DNA of 64,000 nt from Eumeta japonica (lineage: Eukaryota > Arthropoda > Insecta > Lepidoptera > Psychidae), in contig BGZK01000895.1 of the NCBI GenBank assembly GCA_005406025.1, forward strand, positions 186,001-250,000, in the 5' to 3' direction. Positions within the stretch are counted from its first letter, which is position 1; every line of letters begins with the position of its first letter. Of the stretch, positions 1-12,209 are shown piece after piece. Under the pieces are notes generated by a model, which was given only the letters and a program-made list of their open reading frames with translations, was not told the DNA's origin and made no database searches. A program made the translations under genes and the position numbers.

Positions 1-1555
1 GTGTTTCTATGTATTACGTGTATGCATTTACAAAAAAAGGCATACATGGTATCAACTGTCTGATACTTGTAGTACAAGCTTCGTTGCTTAGTTTGGAATC
101 AAATGGTGGTGTTTATTTGTCGGAACATATTTATTATCATTATTATTGATTCGAGTCGTGAAAGAATACCCTTACCTAATTCTAGTCTATTTTTAACCTG
201 CTTATTGAAAATATTATAAAAATTTAGAACGTCTTGCAACCGCCAGAAAATGTTGGAAACAGTGTCACCGACATGTAATGGTTTAGAAAACAATTGCAAC
301 CTCTATACTTTTTATTGCAATGTGCGAGCCCTTCATAAAAATTCACACCCATCGTTTTTCCATACGCGCCTAAAGAGGCTCAACTTCAAAAATTTAAAGA
401 TGTAAAGACATAATTATTTGAAATTGACGTTCCATATTTTTAGGGGCTTCAATGACAAAGCAAACCCGTATAAATTACATGTCTATGTGTTCGATATAGC
501 CTTTTTTCTTTTAGTCTATTAAATGAAAAAAGTTGAAGTTGAATAAATAAACGGCATTCGGTCACCTACTCACGGATGTATAGCACAAATAAATTGATTA
601 GGAATTACAAAAAAATAAAAAAAGAAAATTTTGTTATGTGCATCACGTAATGAATTAAATGAAAGAACTTGCTATGTGAAATGCTAATTATACATATTTT
701 TCATGATTTTAACGTAACTTTAAAAATTGTAATTTACAAGTTGCACGGACGTGTTACAACTTTTTGAAAACAAACTTAGAATTTATTGAATGCGAAACAA
801 TTATCTTATTACCTATATACATCTGTAAGTCCCCAATATAGAGTTAACTGATAAACTTGGCTGTCATCAAATTCCTTACTTATCGTAAAAAAAGCAAAGA
901 TGTTACCAGCTATGCTGCTAATAAAATTAAAACATTCTGTCTCTCTGAAAATAGATCTAAATCGAGAATATTTTCGCAAGAAGATTTTATGCGATTCCAA
1001 AAGTTGACCAAAACCAGAAGAATCATCAGAAAACATAAACTTTGAATTTTATTCAAAACCAAAAACTCTTCTAAAGCGATTGTTTACCACTGGTTTAATA
1101 AAAAACGTCATAAAGTAACTTTAGCGGTCTAAGTAAAAATTGGTCATTTGACGGCTATTAGAAAAGAAAAGGAGCTAGCAATTCAAAATTTAATACATTA
1201 CGAATTGGCGAATTTCACACAAATAAAAATAGTTTATACTACTCATTGTACCGGGACGTGTGCATGAAATTACATAGAGCATCTTTGCATAAGGAGGATA
1301 GCTCTACTTTGGATACCGTACAATCTACCTAACATAGGTTTAGAAGCAGGTAGAGGTGTAATTTTGTTTTCGGTTATTCAGTTAACCGGCATTGTGGCGG
1401 TTTCAAAATAGACCAATACCTACCAAAGTAAAGCGAACGATATATGCAGGAGAAAAATTTGTATTCAGATATATGTTTTCTCTAACGAGTTGTCTAATGT
1501 TACCAAATGTTTGCCAGTAGTTTTTTACTGCTGTGAGCAGTAAGCGATTGAATAC
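1..1555. other. AT-rich stretch, no gene seen
   Basis: I see no open frame with splice sites, codon bias or a recognisable motif here. The short open stretches are what AT-rich DNA gives by chance. Confidence 0.5.
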
Positions 1556-1563
1556 GGGCAATC

Positions 1564-1650
1564 GGGCGATACTGCTTCACCATGACAACGCGTCCTCTTC
1601 GAGAACACACGCGCCACACAGATTAAGCTTATGGCTCACCCCTCGATTTG
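1564..1650 (+). pseudogene. Mariner transposase scrap (catalytic-region remnant)
   Basis: One frame reads LLHHDNASS, the signature around the second catalytic aspartate of mariner DD34D transposases. A few codons later another frame reads IKLMAHP, which matches the segment that follows it in that family (usually IELMGHPPYSPD). The two pieces are out of frame, so at least one indel separates them. No terminal repeats or further transposase sequence were recognised on either side. It is a decayed fragment, and the short match leaves some doubt. Confidence 0.45.
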
Positions 1651-1659
1651 ACGCTTTTT

Positions 1660-2450
1660 AAAAATTAAATCAATAGAATTCGTTCGTAATTAAGTTTTTT
1701 TGCATCGCGTTAAAAGTATTAGTTGCATCTGCGCCAGCGGGGAGACGTTAAGGTTCAATGCCTCGATACGAAAAAAAAAAAATTGGGTGTTCTTCGGTCA
1801 TGGGGTGACTTAAACCTGACAGAAGAATACCTGATTTGTATAAATATATCAAGTTTCAGCTCGAACGAATACTATAAATACATAAGCCAAGCAAAACAAA
1901 TTTTGTAGTTGAATATACAATTTTAAAGTAAAAAAAAAATTGCCTAAACATATAAGAAAAGGCCATTCGGCAGCCGAAATAGATCTAGATTTCATTTTAT
2001 TTCCATGTTATTCATATGAAATATGTAATCTTCGGATCTTCAAAATTTTAAAGTAGTCTAATTTCTAAACTAGTTGACCGGTTTGGCTCAAATTTGAATT
2101 CAAGCTTTGTAATTATACGTAAAATATGTGTATTGAGTTTCATTAGGTTCTTTAAATAATTGTAGACGCTGTTGTGCTGACAAGCCCCGTGTTATGTCTT
2201 ATATATAAATACATACATATATAAACTTTTGAATCGTATGTACTTTCCGACTCAGCTCGTCGGATTAAAAAGTCGGAAAACGACAAAATTTTTCAAAAGT
2301 TGCGTTATGAGGATAATACATTAGTTAGATTTTTATGTAATCTACTAAAAAGTAAAAAAAAACCCTTAAAATACAGATTTAATCAATGAATAGAAAGCAT
2401 GAAGTGCGTCGTGTCAGTTGTCTAATTTATTTTATGTAACATATTTAAGG
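1660..2450. other. No gene seen
   Basis: AT-rich sequence without splice-flanked open frames or recognised repeats. Confidence 0.45.
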
Positions 2451-2454
2451 GGCA

Positions 2455-2790
2455 AATGAGCTTGCGAGTCACCAAAAAGTCATCACGCCTATGATACTGG
2501 CAACTCTAGAGTTGCGAGTATTACACTCTCAATACACCCCTAACTCCTCTAGAGGAGTTAGGAGTGTATTGCCCTCTTAAGTGGTAAAAGGATATCTTAT
2601 AAAGGGGAATGAGGCGATGGAGGAGGAAGCGGAACACCCACCTACAGGAAAAAATGTAACAGAGGAAGCTGTAACTTCACATGTGTATTCGTAAAAATAC
2701 GATATTTCATCGGTAGAACCGACCCATTTTCGTGCTGCATCCAAGTTGACCACAGCATATCTCTGCCATTCTGTAATGTTGTGTTCCAAT
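2455..2790 (+). repeat. SINE-like dispersed repeat, copy 1 of 4
   Basis: It shares an ordered set of blocks with the copies at 20160-20475 (+), 11935-12180 (-) and 32280-32530 (-). The blocks are a GAGCTTGCGAGTC-type start, a CTCTAGAG(GAGTT) core, a GGATATC...AAGGGG block, a GATGGAG block and AACAGAGGAAGCTGTAACTTCAC. The reverse-strand form (CACTGGTGACTC...GGGCGACAATGG...CTCGTTTG) is one I associate with moth and butterfly genomes. This copy carries an internal palindrome at 2530-2571. Whether the family is a tRNA-type SINE or a MITE is not settled by the sequence. Confidence 0.65.
2530..2571. repeat. Near-perfect 42-bp palindrome
   Basis: The 21-base left arm (2530-2550) is the reverse complement of the right arm (2551-2571) at 20 of 21 positions, with no loop; the centre is CTCTAGAG. 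It lies inside a SINE-like copy and looks like a head-to-head duplication of its core, since the other copies have only one arm. Confidence 0.9.
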
Positions 2791-2799
2791 TTATTATTG

Positions 2800-4370
2800 C
2801 TAGCTATTTATGTCAGCAAATTCATGAAAACGAAACTAGAAATCACCCCAACTGATATTAGGTACTTCACGCTTTTTTACGTTAACCAAAATCTCATATC
2901 AAAATATTTTTTTTTACTTTTTTGCTCGTTATAGCCAAACTCGAGAAGTCTTACTGCACTGTTAGCTACAAGGAAGTTTTACTGTCCACGTGCCGGCTCC
3001 AGTATCAAAACGGTCATCACCAATAATATAAGTGTAATGTATGGAATTCGTTGAAATAACACAAATGAACCTAAATTTGAGGGGCTTACTTGTACCTATT
3101 TAAGAGTTCTACAGTCCGCCTCCTCGCTCCATCATCAGATTGAACGAAGAGGTGGTGCACTGGATAATAAAATGGAGAGAAGCTGATGAACTGATCTAAT
3201 AACAATTCAATTGTAGCAAATAATTGTATTTTCGCCCGAATTGCATGCAAAACATTAAATCGGTATGATAATTACAAATAGGTTAAAACCGATTTCCAAG
3301 ATTTATTAGGAAATTCATTAGCTAGTTACAGATGAATCTAATAAAATATGTCAAAAAAAAACCTTTGTTTTCATAAAAGCGTCCCGAAAAATGGCTACGG
3401 CTATAATTAACATTAACACTATGTGAGAAGATATTGTTTTCGATCAAGAAAATGATCAAATTCCATTCACTAACTACTGAATTCATGCCGAACTATGTCA
3501 AACTTTGGCTTCAATTTCAAACTGAAGCTATGATAATTATTATAATCTAGGTCCGAATACGAAGGCACGTTGTTCATTAATGAAGTAACAGTTTAAGTAC
3601 CTCTAAAACCAACCTCATTTACGGTCTTAAAGTTCGGGTTACCGCTCCTGTACAATTTTATTGGCTTTATGTATTTTAATTAGAAGTTTAAACTATGAAA
3701 GCAATACTACGTTACTTAAGCGAATTGCTCTTTGATATTTGCATTTATTAGATCATTTTGAGTCTAGGAAACTAATAATAATTTTAATGTTGAAACTTGC
3801 TTTACGAGCGTTGGTGGCTGAATGGCCGGCGTGTTAATTCCGAATCAGAAAATGAGATATTGGAATTGTAGCCACAGGCGAATAAACTAACGAGATATTA
3901 AGGTAGGCAATTCAAATTGAAACACTTGATTCCTACCTAGGTATTGTATTACGCCATTGGTTCCGCAAGTTGCCACGGCATCACTGAGAATAATTGTTGA
4001 GAGGGATTTAAATTTAAACACAAGATCCATCACTGCTTTTCATGTTTGAGCTAAAAATAATATTTGCCAGGCCTGTTTTGCTGTAAAGGCTAGGTAAACG
4101 TTAAGAGATAATATCAAGTAATACTAGGTCATTAGGTGATATTTTAAATAGATTGACAATCTAGACGAAAGTGGTCGTGAACTGATAGATTCTCGGGCAA
4201 CCCTCATTGCGACGAACTAAATTCACTGAAAGAGATGATTGTTCTATTAAACTACAGTGAGTCTCAGTGAACAATTTCCTAGTTTTTTTTTTAATAAGAT
4301 TTATGCATACAGTTTTAACGTGTCTCGCTACAAGTATATAATTGTAGTGCTTTGGCGTTCTAAAAATTAA
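2800..4370. other. No gene seen
   Basis: AT-rich sequence. No coding exon, structural RNA or complete mobile element was recognised. Confidence 0.45.
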
Positions 4371-4375
4371 TTATT

Positions 4376-4660
4376 AAAAAAGAAATAAAAACCGCCTCCA
4401 AAAACCTGGTTAAATATTATTTTAAAAAAAGTAGCTGTTTTTCAAATCGGTTCCAGCTAAAGATAAATCAGACACTCATGTTTCTTTAGAAGAAGATTTC
4501 ATTTTTGACTTAATATTTAACGTAACATATTTATGTTTATATATTATATGTATTTTTACTTTGCTTTAGCTAAAACCGACTTCAACTAATAAATTGGTTT
4601 TGTAGTATGTTTAAGAAATTATTTAACTAGTATTTTTAAGGCGGTTTTTAATTTTTGTTT
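4376..4660. mobile_element. Small element with inverted ends (MITE-like)
   Basis: The left end contains ATAAAAACCGCCT and the right end AGGCGGTTTTTAAT, an imperfect inverted repeat of about 20 bp that encloses some 285 bp of AT-rich sequence. There is no coding capacity. An internal TAAAACCGACTTCAACTA resembles a motif repeated elsewhere in lepidopteran DNA. No clear target-site duplication was found, so the superfamily is open. Confidence 0.55.
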
Positions 4661-4783
4661 AAACATTTATTTTTTTTCAGATTTTTCAATTATCGAATAA
4701 TTATACCTTTATAATTTATGGCCAAATATCTCTTTTATTTTTGTATGCAGCGAAAGGTATAACAATTTCCATCCCGAATTTAT

Positions 4784-4820
4784 TGTCAATACCCTGAATG
4801 TCCATTTCAGGGTATTGACA
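4784..4820. repeat. Perfect 15-bp stem, 7-nt loop
   Basis: TGTCAATACCCTGAA (4784-4798) pairs exactly with 4806-4820 across a 7-base loop. The stem is too short for a normal animal microRNA precursor, and no T-run follows. Confidence 0.85.
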
Positions 4821-5379
4821 TTCTTAGTTGGAGTGCAACTAGCAAATTATTTATATAAATTATTTTACATATTTTAAATGTAAAAGTTCTACAAATTATA
4901 CAGATCATATTTTTATTAACTTCCGCATTAAATTAATTCATCCTATTTCTAATGTTATCACTATAGAGTCCTGATGTATTCCTGCATCAATTGCCACTTT
5001 TGAATTACATAAAAAGAACAAAAATATGTATTAATAGTAAGTTAAACTCAATAAATAATCGATTTTAATTTGTGTACTAGGTTTTACTAATAAAACCAAC
5101 CATTAAAAAGTAATTTCTGTCGACTAATTGCAGTTTTATCCTCTAACTTCTAACCGTTAAGGAGTGCTGTGGCTTCCATCAGCAGTTTAGCAGCGTGAAG
5201 TGATAACTACCTTACGAAAAAAATTGAATAACTAAAAAAAGAGCTCAAACACACTACACGTTCCTATATTATTTGAGGGTATCCCTCGATTTCCCTAGGA
5301 TCCCATTATTATTCTGACTTGGTAGCTATGGTACAACCTTGGAAGTATAAAATAAAAGAAATAATTTTCGAAGTCGGAT

Positions 5380-5960
5380 TACAATCGACGAAATTATAGC
5401 TGAACATATATAAAAAAAATATTGACATAGAACCTTCTCCTTTTATTGAGGTCGGTTAAAGATAATTTATAGTCAGCGTGCATTTTTTGACGATACCAGT
5501 AAGCCCAAATACGTCTAGAGTACATTGTTTTATTATGAAGTTCCGGTAGCTAGCGTCTGGCTTCATCATTACATCAATTTCACGGTACAATTTTCGTCAG
5601 AATCATTTATTTTAACTTGATCTATTATAATTAATTATTTTAACCGAATTATCTTCCACTCGTGAAATACTTATAATTGAAGAATTCCGGTGGCCATCTG
5701 TGATCTTCTTCATCAGTTTCACGTTACTAAATGATACTTTCTAAATGCAAATACTTAACTTATAGCCTAAAACAAAATTGCTATATGGATACATATAATG
5801 TTTAAAGTTGCTTCTCAATTTCTCAAGGATCTCTTCATAAGAAATGGATAAAACAAAATTGACCAATTCATAAATGACGGAGTTTTGGGGCAACAGACAT
5901 AAAAAAACAATCAAGTTGAGAACCTCCTCCTTGTTTTTGAAGTCGTTTAAAAGAGGAAGG
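5380..5960 (+). repeat. Fragments of a GAAGTCGG / GAACCTCCTCC repeat family
   Basis: GAACCTTCTCC...GAGGTCGGTTAAA occurs near 5431-5461, and GAGAACCTCCTCCTT...GAAGTCGTTTAAA near 5917-5953. These are two diverged copies of a short repeat that I associate with Lepidoptera. A GAAGTCGG also occurs near 5370. None codes for protein. Confidence 0.55.
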
Positions 5961-5964
5961 TGTA

Positions 5965-7825
5965 AGATGTTGTTCTCAGCGCTATGATATAACTTCATAA
6001 CCTTTTCGCCGCCTGCTGTATGCCTCGGCGGCGGCATCACACGCTCATCGCTTTGAGTGTACAGAACACTGCGGCGAATCTTTGATAAAATTTATTTTAG
6101 AAATAAAAATTCATTTATTCTATATTTCTTTTATTTTCCTTTACAAACCTTAAATTTTTTATTTCCCTTACAAAACGGGATCAATAGTATTATTTTTTTT
6201 GGCGATTTTGTGTCGTATTTGCCATAAAAATTAATACATTTGTCTGAGCGTAGTAAGGCACCGGAATTCTGGGTATTTGATGCAACTTCGTCACATGACC
6301 GCTTCCATTCATCCACCAGAAGTTATCTGGCTATAGTTAATTATTGCTATCCGTGCAAAGCCGGGGCGATTCGCTATTATTAAAATAGAACATAATAATG
6401 CGAACTGTGTTCCACTTAGTGTTCTAAATCAAGTAAAACGTATATATCGGTCGGTGGTGTAGGCCGCAATGAGGGAATTAAGTAAATATTACAGACGCGT
6501 AGGTTTCAACTAGCACTAAAATAGTATTGTACAAGAAAAATCGATAATGATTTAAAATTTTTTTTATTTGGGAGCCATAATTGTTAGACAATAGTTCCCT
6601 ACGTCTATTTATGATATTTGATAATAAATAAAAGTACATTGTGTGTGACATTCTGAATCTCATAAAACAGACAAATAAAATTATTATTTCCATATCAGAT
6701 ATTGACATCATATGAAAACAAAAATTCAATAATAATTGTCTAGCCCTGTATTATTAATAGATATTCAGTTGAAACAAAATTAGCGTTAGTCTAGCATTAT
6801 TTGATCAATTCTAAGTAAAGAGCTTTAATTATAGACAAAAATAACAATAAATATAAACTCATTAAATTAGTGTACATTTATCTTGTATCATTACGAAAAT
6901 AGAGAAAGCATTTTTATAATCGAAAATTAATACTATTATCATATTATTATATGGGTCAATTGGAAAATGGCCGTGTTCGAGGAGTATTTATTGGATAGTC
7001 AAGAATGGTCACCGTCAATTTTCTAACAGATTTAATGACAAACCAATCACCTAATACAAAAACAAATGAAGCAAAAAAGATTGACATAAAGTCCAACCAT
7101 CAATATTAATGTCGTCAAATGGTATCAAGCAATCATGATATGAATAATTAATCCAGGATTTCTCATTTTATGCAATAAATAGAATAATAACTTAAACATA
7201 CAAATCCTCGTTTGCGTATGCTTATTTTCGCAAATATTTCACTATTTTTAAATTCTACACAATATATGTAATACAGTTCGATATTCACGATAATTAATCC
7301 AAACTTGCTTTAAACAAATAAATAATTCTTTGTTTATTTTCAGAAATTATTTTATCATGATTTAATTCGTTCCATAAGAAATAATGAGTCCAATTTTTTT
7401 TTTATTGATAACACTATTTCGTTATCTGTTGTTTTATTTACTCCGACAGTGACACATCACTAATGAACATCTATATCAGTTCGTGGCGTGGTGTACGCAT
7501 GAGTTATATAATTTCAAAAACGTGGAAAAAAATATAAAATGTAAAACACATTTTAAGATTTTTATCGGTTTGGAAAGATACTTCTATATAATGTACTTTA
7601 TTCTATATATGTTCCACATTCCATAAGTATATAAGACATTCATAATTATTTTATGCATACCCCAAAAAATTTCGTTTTGTTTACGACTAATATATCGGTG
7701 CTTGGCGTGAGTGGCAGAACACTTAATGACTTATACATCAGTCGCTGGCGTTGAAAGGGTTTAGGGGTTACCAGGAGTTATTATCCTGAGAGCCCACTAA
7801 AGTTATTATTGTTTAATCTCAAAAA
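5965..7825. other. No gene seen
   Basis: AT-rich. A CCCCGGCTTTGCACGG motif near 6360-6375 looks like the tail of an old repeat. Nothing else was recognised. Confidence 0.4.
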
Positions 7826-7829
7826 CCAG

Positions 7830-8590
7830 ACTCTTTTTTAGAGTCCCAAGTCAAAATGGCAAAAACGGAACTCCTAACGTTTCGTCATGTCCGTCCGTAT
7901 GTCACAGGCGTTCTATTCAAACACCAAAGATATATTTTGATGAAATTTATATTGTTGGTGTCTAGTATAAACACTTAGTGTGGTAGTTAAACAACAACAA
8001 TAAATAAATATCTAGGGGGGGGGCACTCCATACATGAAACAGAAGTTGAAAAGATTTTTTCAGCAAACATCAACTTGTAGCACATATTTCAACAGTGCTT
8101 TTAAAATCATTTTGAGGTTTTTAAGTAAATTTTCCGATTACGAAAATAATTTCGGAAATAATCACTCCCAAAATAGCAGAAATTGTATTCCCTCCTTTAT
8201 TTTCTAAACGTATGTACAAAAAATTTGAAAAAATAACGAAGGTAACGATTAATAAATACTTCTTAAAAATATATTTTAAAGATATTCGGATATACTGTTA
8301 TTGAGTTTTTGCCGAAAAACTGCACTTCTCAACAAAAGGACGAAAGTGCCATGAAGATACGTTCTTTTGCTGATGCACTTTAGTTAACACTAGTTTAATA
8401 GTAATAATCGACATACCTCTATGTTTTTCTAATTATAGGCTACTAAAGTGCTTACAACTCTTCTGTGCAGAAAACATGGAACAAATGTAACAACGTAATT
8501 TTTATCTGTAGAGCATTTCTTTGTAATAATAGCTTCGGAACCCTGTAATGTGTATGGTCCAACATGCTCTTGACCTCTTTTTTTTACTTC
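7830..8590 (-). repeat. 0.75-kb non-coding dispersed repeat, copy A (reverse)
   Basis: Read on the - strand it runs collinear with 44815-45590 (+) and with 50645-51785 (+). Shared blocks in order are GGGTTCCGAAGC, a TTGTTACA block, AAAGTGCATCAGCAAAA, GCAGTTTTTCGG, TATATCCGA, AATAAAGGAGGGAA, ATTATTTCCGAAATTATT, TGATGTTTGCTGAAAAAA, and a GACGGAC..GACGAAAC end. This is a family I know as abundant in Lepidoptera. No open frame is conserved between copies. Confidence 0.75.
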
Positions 8591-8599
8591 GTATCAACA

Positions 8600-9058
8600 A
8601 CATAGTAACTGGATCTTAATAAAGAAGTTACTTTAAAATATATGGTGTCAAATTGTTCAATAATTTCATTTTGAGCTTATGCAAAAATAATACTCGATGT
8701 GGTGTAGTTCTATATTATATATTTATCGATTTAGTAAATTAAGTTTCCGTACTTCTAAAAATATTAACAAAATAAAATATTAATGCTACTAAAATTCATC
8801 TAACTCTTTACATTGATATCATGAAATATAATACAACTTACGAACCCCATAAGCATGCTTCGAAATATCGGCAAAGTACACAAAAGCGGCGGACATGAGC
8901 AACATTCTTTAATAACTTTAAACCGAAAACGGTGTCACGTTGCCAAATCAAAAATAACTCAAAGAAAAACGTTTTGTAACACATAAATGGCTGCGCATCT
9001 TTAATAAGCTCTCTACGCGCATACTTTATCCTCATAACCATTACCTTTACGCAAATGC
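8600..9058. other. No gene seen
   Basis: AT-rich spacer between a dispersed repeat and a mariner element. Confidence 0.4.
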
Positions 9059-9177
9059 GAGGGGCAATCAATAAAAAGTGAGAATGAGTACGTTGCCGTT
9101 AATTTTTATTTTTGGACATAGTCACCTTTTAGCGTGCGTACTTGGAATATATTTTTCTTAAGCTTAAAATTCCTTTC

Positions 9178-10130
9178 TTACCGTCTCTTCGTTCTAAGCA
9201 CCTGAAATTCCTGTACTGTAGCGACTATTGCTTCATTGTCATTGATTCTCTGTCCTTTTAGATACTCCTGTAACTTTGGAAATAGATAGGAATCACTAGG
9301 GTGAAAGTCGGGAGAATATGAAGGATGCTCAAGTATTTCGAAGACCGAATTGAATCGAATTGCAGCCATAGTGACGGCGGATCTATGAGTTGAGGCACTA
9401 TCTTGTTGGAATAAAACATTTTTTTGCTAGATTGCTGCTCCTATTTCTTTCGTATTTCGTTGTGAGTTTTTTTTATTTGTTCTGCATACAAAGGGCTCGT
9501 AACAGTAGCCCCACGGTCGAGATATTCTATCATGACCAGCCCTTTTAGTATACTATCATGTCCAGCCCTTTTAGTATACCAGGAAAAAGAGCCCATGATC
9601 TTTCCTTCCTAAGATACTCGCCGTAAATCTCTTAGAGGTCTGATATGATGGGCATTTCCCTAGTCAATAAGTGTAATTTTATTTCCTGATTGTAACGATA
9701 AAGCCAAGATTGTAAGTCGTCTATGCTTGTAAATCGAGCCAAAAACTTATCGGGATATTGTTGTAACACTTTCAACGTAGCTCAAAAAATAGTTTAACCT
9801 GTGTGTTTTTGTGCGTCCGGAAGCATTTCGGGACTTAGTGCCCGGACACCTTTTTCAGCCCCGCACGTTCGTATAAAATTCTATGCACACTAACAGTCAA
9901 AATATTTGTTTCTTCGGCTACAAAACGTACCCGACCCGAGAGAGGGAGTGATCTTTGGTAGATATTCTTCGACGTTTAAATCGGACGCACCAACGGGCAT
10001 TTATAGAATGCGGTGGAGAGTTTGCTCCTAAAGTATTCTGCAAGCTTTGAGTAACTTCTTCTGTAGTAAATTTTTCAAGGACCGATACTTATAAGCTCAT
10101 GTAATTACATTTTTTCAATTTTCAACAGCA
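9178..10130 (-). pseudogene. Mariner transposase pseudogene
   Basis: Cut-and-paste transposase of the DD34D type. The longest clean piece (9178-9369) ends the protein and includes YSPDFHPSDSYLFP, with the third catalytic aspartate. Just upstream DSASTHRS stands where the family has DNA.PHT, so that aspartate is also visible. Further 5', AGLKKVSGH and TRVTL-like segments match the linker before the catalytic core, but in changing frames with stops. A 26-bp tandem duplication (9528-9553 and 9554-9579) causes one of the frameshifts. It is not functional. Confidence 0.8.
9528..9579. repeat. 26-bp tandem duplication inside mariner
   Basis: Two adjacent 26-base units differ at one position (CATGACCAG and CATGTCCAG). 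The unit is not a multiple of three, so it shifts the transposase frame. Confidence 0.9.
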
Positions 10131-10628
10131 CGCTATGATAAACTGCAAACAAAAGACTTCAATTTTTAAAGAACAAAAGAAACTCTAGTGATTTCCTTTT
10201 TTATAATCTGATTAATAATCCAGCTTCATCCGCTAGTATTTACTGTATTTGTTTCCAAACAGTTTGTACATCGTTCTCAGTTGATAGTGAACGCCCCTCT
10301 ACTTGGTAAAAAGGGTATCATACAATTTTCGAACGTTTAAAAGCCAAATATTCATAGATATAATCAGTTCGGATTCTTATTAGATTGTTTCATTTAGTAA
10401 TAGTTTTGTATGTACTTTGGCTACGTATGATAAAATTTAAAAAAACTACTTTTAAGTTTCTTGCTTGTTCTTCTTCATGGAAAACTTCCTTTCGAACGAT
10501 TGATAAAGTCTAAATCTACAAAATAGTATGACCGATTTCAAGTGTTATGTAACGAATCTCGAAATAAAGGCATTTTAAATTTAAAAAACTACGGAGCGTA
10601 CCTCGAAATACGAATGCGACGTTTGGAA

Positions 10629-10776
10629 TAGGCATGCCTACAGCGGCCGTGAAGTGGCGCGCGCCCGTGACCGGCGCCCGTCCGCCCGTTATTAAATTGT
10701 CTCGCTAAAGTTTTCTCATCTCGCCCCTCGTACTGCGACGCCGCGCTCGAGTGTTTGGCGCATTGCTACGGGCAAG
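10629..10776. other. CpG-rich island, possible regulatory element
   Basis: About 150 bp of GC-rich, CpG-rich sequence (GCGCGCGCCC, CCGGCGCCCG, GACGCCGCGC) in AT-rich surroundings. It contains no long open frame, no repeat similarity to other places in the window and no clear TATA or initiator pair. It could be a conserved non-coding element or a promoter of an upstream exon; this is a guess from composition. Confidence 0.35.
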
Positions 10777-10779
10777 TCT

Positions 10780-11930
10780 AGATTACGATAGTTCTATAGG
10801 GTTTCTATTCAATTCGACTCGTCGCCGATTCTTTTATACGATGTTCAAAGTCTTGAGAACATCCTTAATATCTATTTAATCATTAATGACCTTAGTAAGT
10901 TTATTTGCTTCTACTTCGCCTGCCCCTTTTTAAGTATTTGTCTACAAAACTTCATCCAGAACAATTCAATAATTTTATAGTGGAAGAATAAGGGGCCAAT
11001 TTTGATAAAAACACAAAGACAAGGTTCTTTATAACACTCAAGAAAAAGATTCTTGTTGTAAATATGTGTTAGTTCTTGAAGTAACCGCAGCCCAATTTCA
11101 ATTACATATATGGTGTTGTCGAGCTTATGGGTTATGATTAAGTTTTATATTTGATGTCTTTCATTGCAGTTACCTCTTTAATTTAATTAAATTAATTAAT
11201 TGTTTAAAAATATCCTATGCTCATATCAATAAAATAAGATATAAATTAACAATATTTACTGGAAAACGATCGGGTCAGTGTATTTCAAAATGAACAAACT
11301 AATTTACTTTTCGTTTTGAAACACAACCTGTGTAATCGTGGAATTTTTAAAAGTGCTATTTTGTATTAATAATAATTGACAAAAATCGGTCGTTACCACG
11401 AAGGAAATAAATATGTCTCTAGGGTAATAGATAAAATGTAAAGTTTCGTAAAGCTCTGTTAATCAACAAACAAGTACAATCTAAAATAATTACAATTATC
11501 CAAAAAAAAGGAACTCAAAAAATACACAAAGAACTGCCATTTTAGGTCTTGAACAGTTTTTTATTTAAGATACTTAAGGATTTTTTAGCATATAACCAAA
11601 CTTTAAAAAGAAGAATTTCAAAAGTTCTTTAATATTTACACATGGTAATTCAGTGAAAACAATACTGGTAAACCTTAAATTGGGTATAAAAAAAATCGCA
11701 TTGGCATTGGCATGTTATATATTAATCTTAAATAATGTACGATGAACAGTCCGAAAACTTACCATCATTATCATTTCATGAAATTACTATCAGAAAAATA
11801 ACATTGGGTTTAATTTTACGTTGTGGAGCCATTCTGAGGTCAACTTGCTTGCATCTTGAAAGTGAGTTCACTCGATCGATAATATACTACACTCTCACGA
11901 TTTACCGACATGAAATAGGAACTTACATTG
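10780..11930. other. No gene seen
   Basis: AT-rich. An open stretch at 11735-12052 runs into a SINE-like copy and has no coding character. Confidence 0.45.
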
Positions 11931-11934
11931 TTAC

Positions 11935-12180
11935 GTTTCTTTCAGTGAATGAGAGTTCCGGCAGCTCACTCCGCCGTCTATCGAATATCCTATGGTTCCT
12001 TAAAGTTGTGGTGACCAGTTTCTCTTCCATGACAAATCCTATTCCCTCGTAAAAGACTGGCAACGCTCTAGTCATCTAGTAACTCCTCTGGGATTACGAG
12101 TGTTTATGGGCGGCGATGAACACCTGCTCTATGGTGACTCTCATGTTCGTTCGCTCCTTGAAATGCTACAAAAAAAATTG
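11935..12180 (-). repeat. SINE-like dispersed repeat, copy 2 (reverse)
   Basis: It carries the reverse-strand blocks of the family (CTCCTCTGGGATTACGAGTG, TTATGGGCGGCGATGAACACC, CTCTCATGTTCGTTCGCTCC), collinear with 32280-32530. Its end lies about 30 bp before the splice acceptor of the exon at 12210, so the branch-point and pyrimidine region of that intron may be partly repeat-derived. Confidence 0.65.
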
Positions 12181-12209
12181 CAAAGTAATAAAACTAATGT
12201 TTTTCGTAG

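Larger units (their letters stand above)
9059..10299 (-). mobile_element. Mariner-type transposon, 1.24 kb, decayed
   Basis: The ends form an imperfect inverted repeat. The left end begins GAGGGGCAATCA and the right end, read on the - strand, begins GAGGGGCGTTCA; both continue with TA..AA/CTGAGAA. The 1,241-bp length is normal for mariner. A TA is present next to the right end (10300-10301), but the left flank reads GC, so the duplication is intact on only one side. The transposase lies on the - strand. Confidence 0.75.

Noticed and set aside
11735..12052. + strand open frame of 105 codons before the 12-kb exon
   Set aside because: It is built partly from the reverse SINE-like copy and has no splice sites. 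Its codon use is that of AT-rich non-coding DNA.
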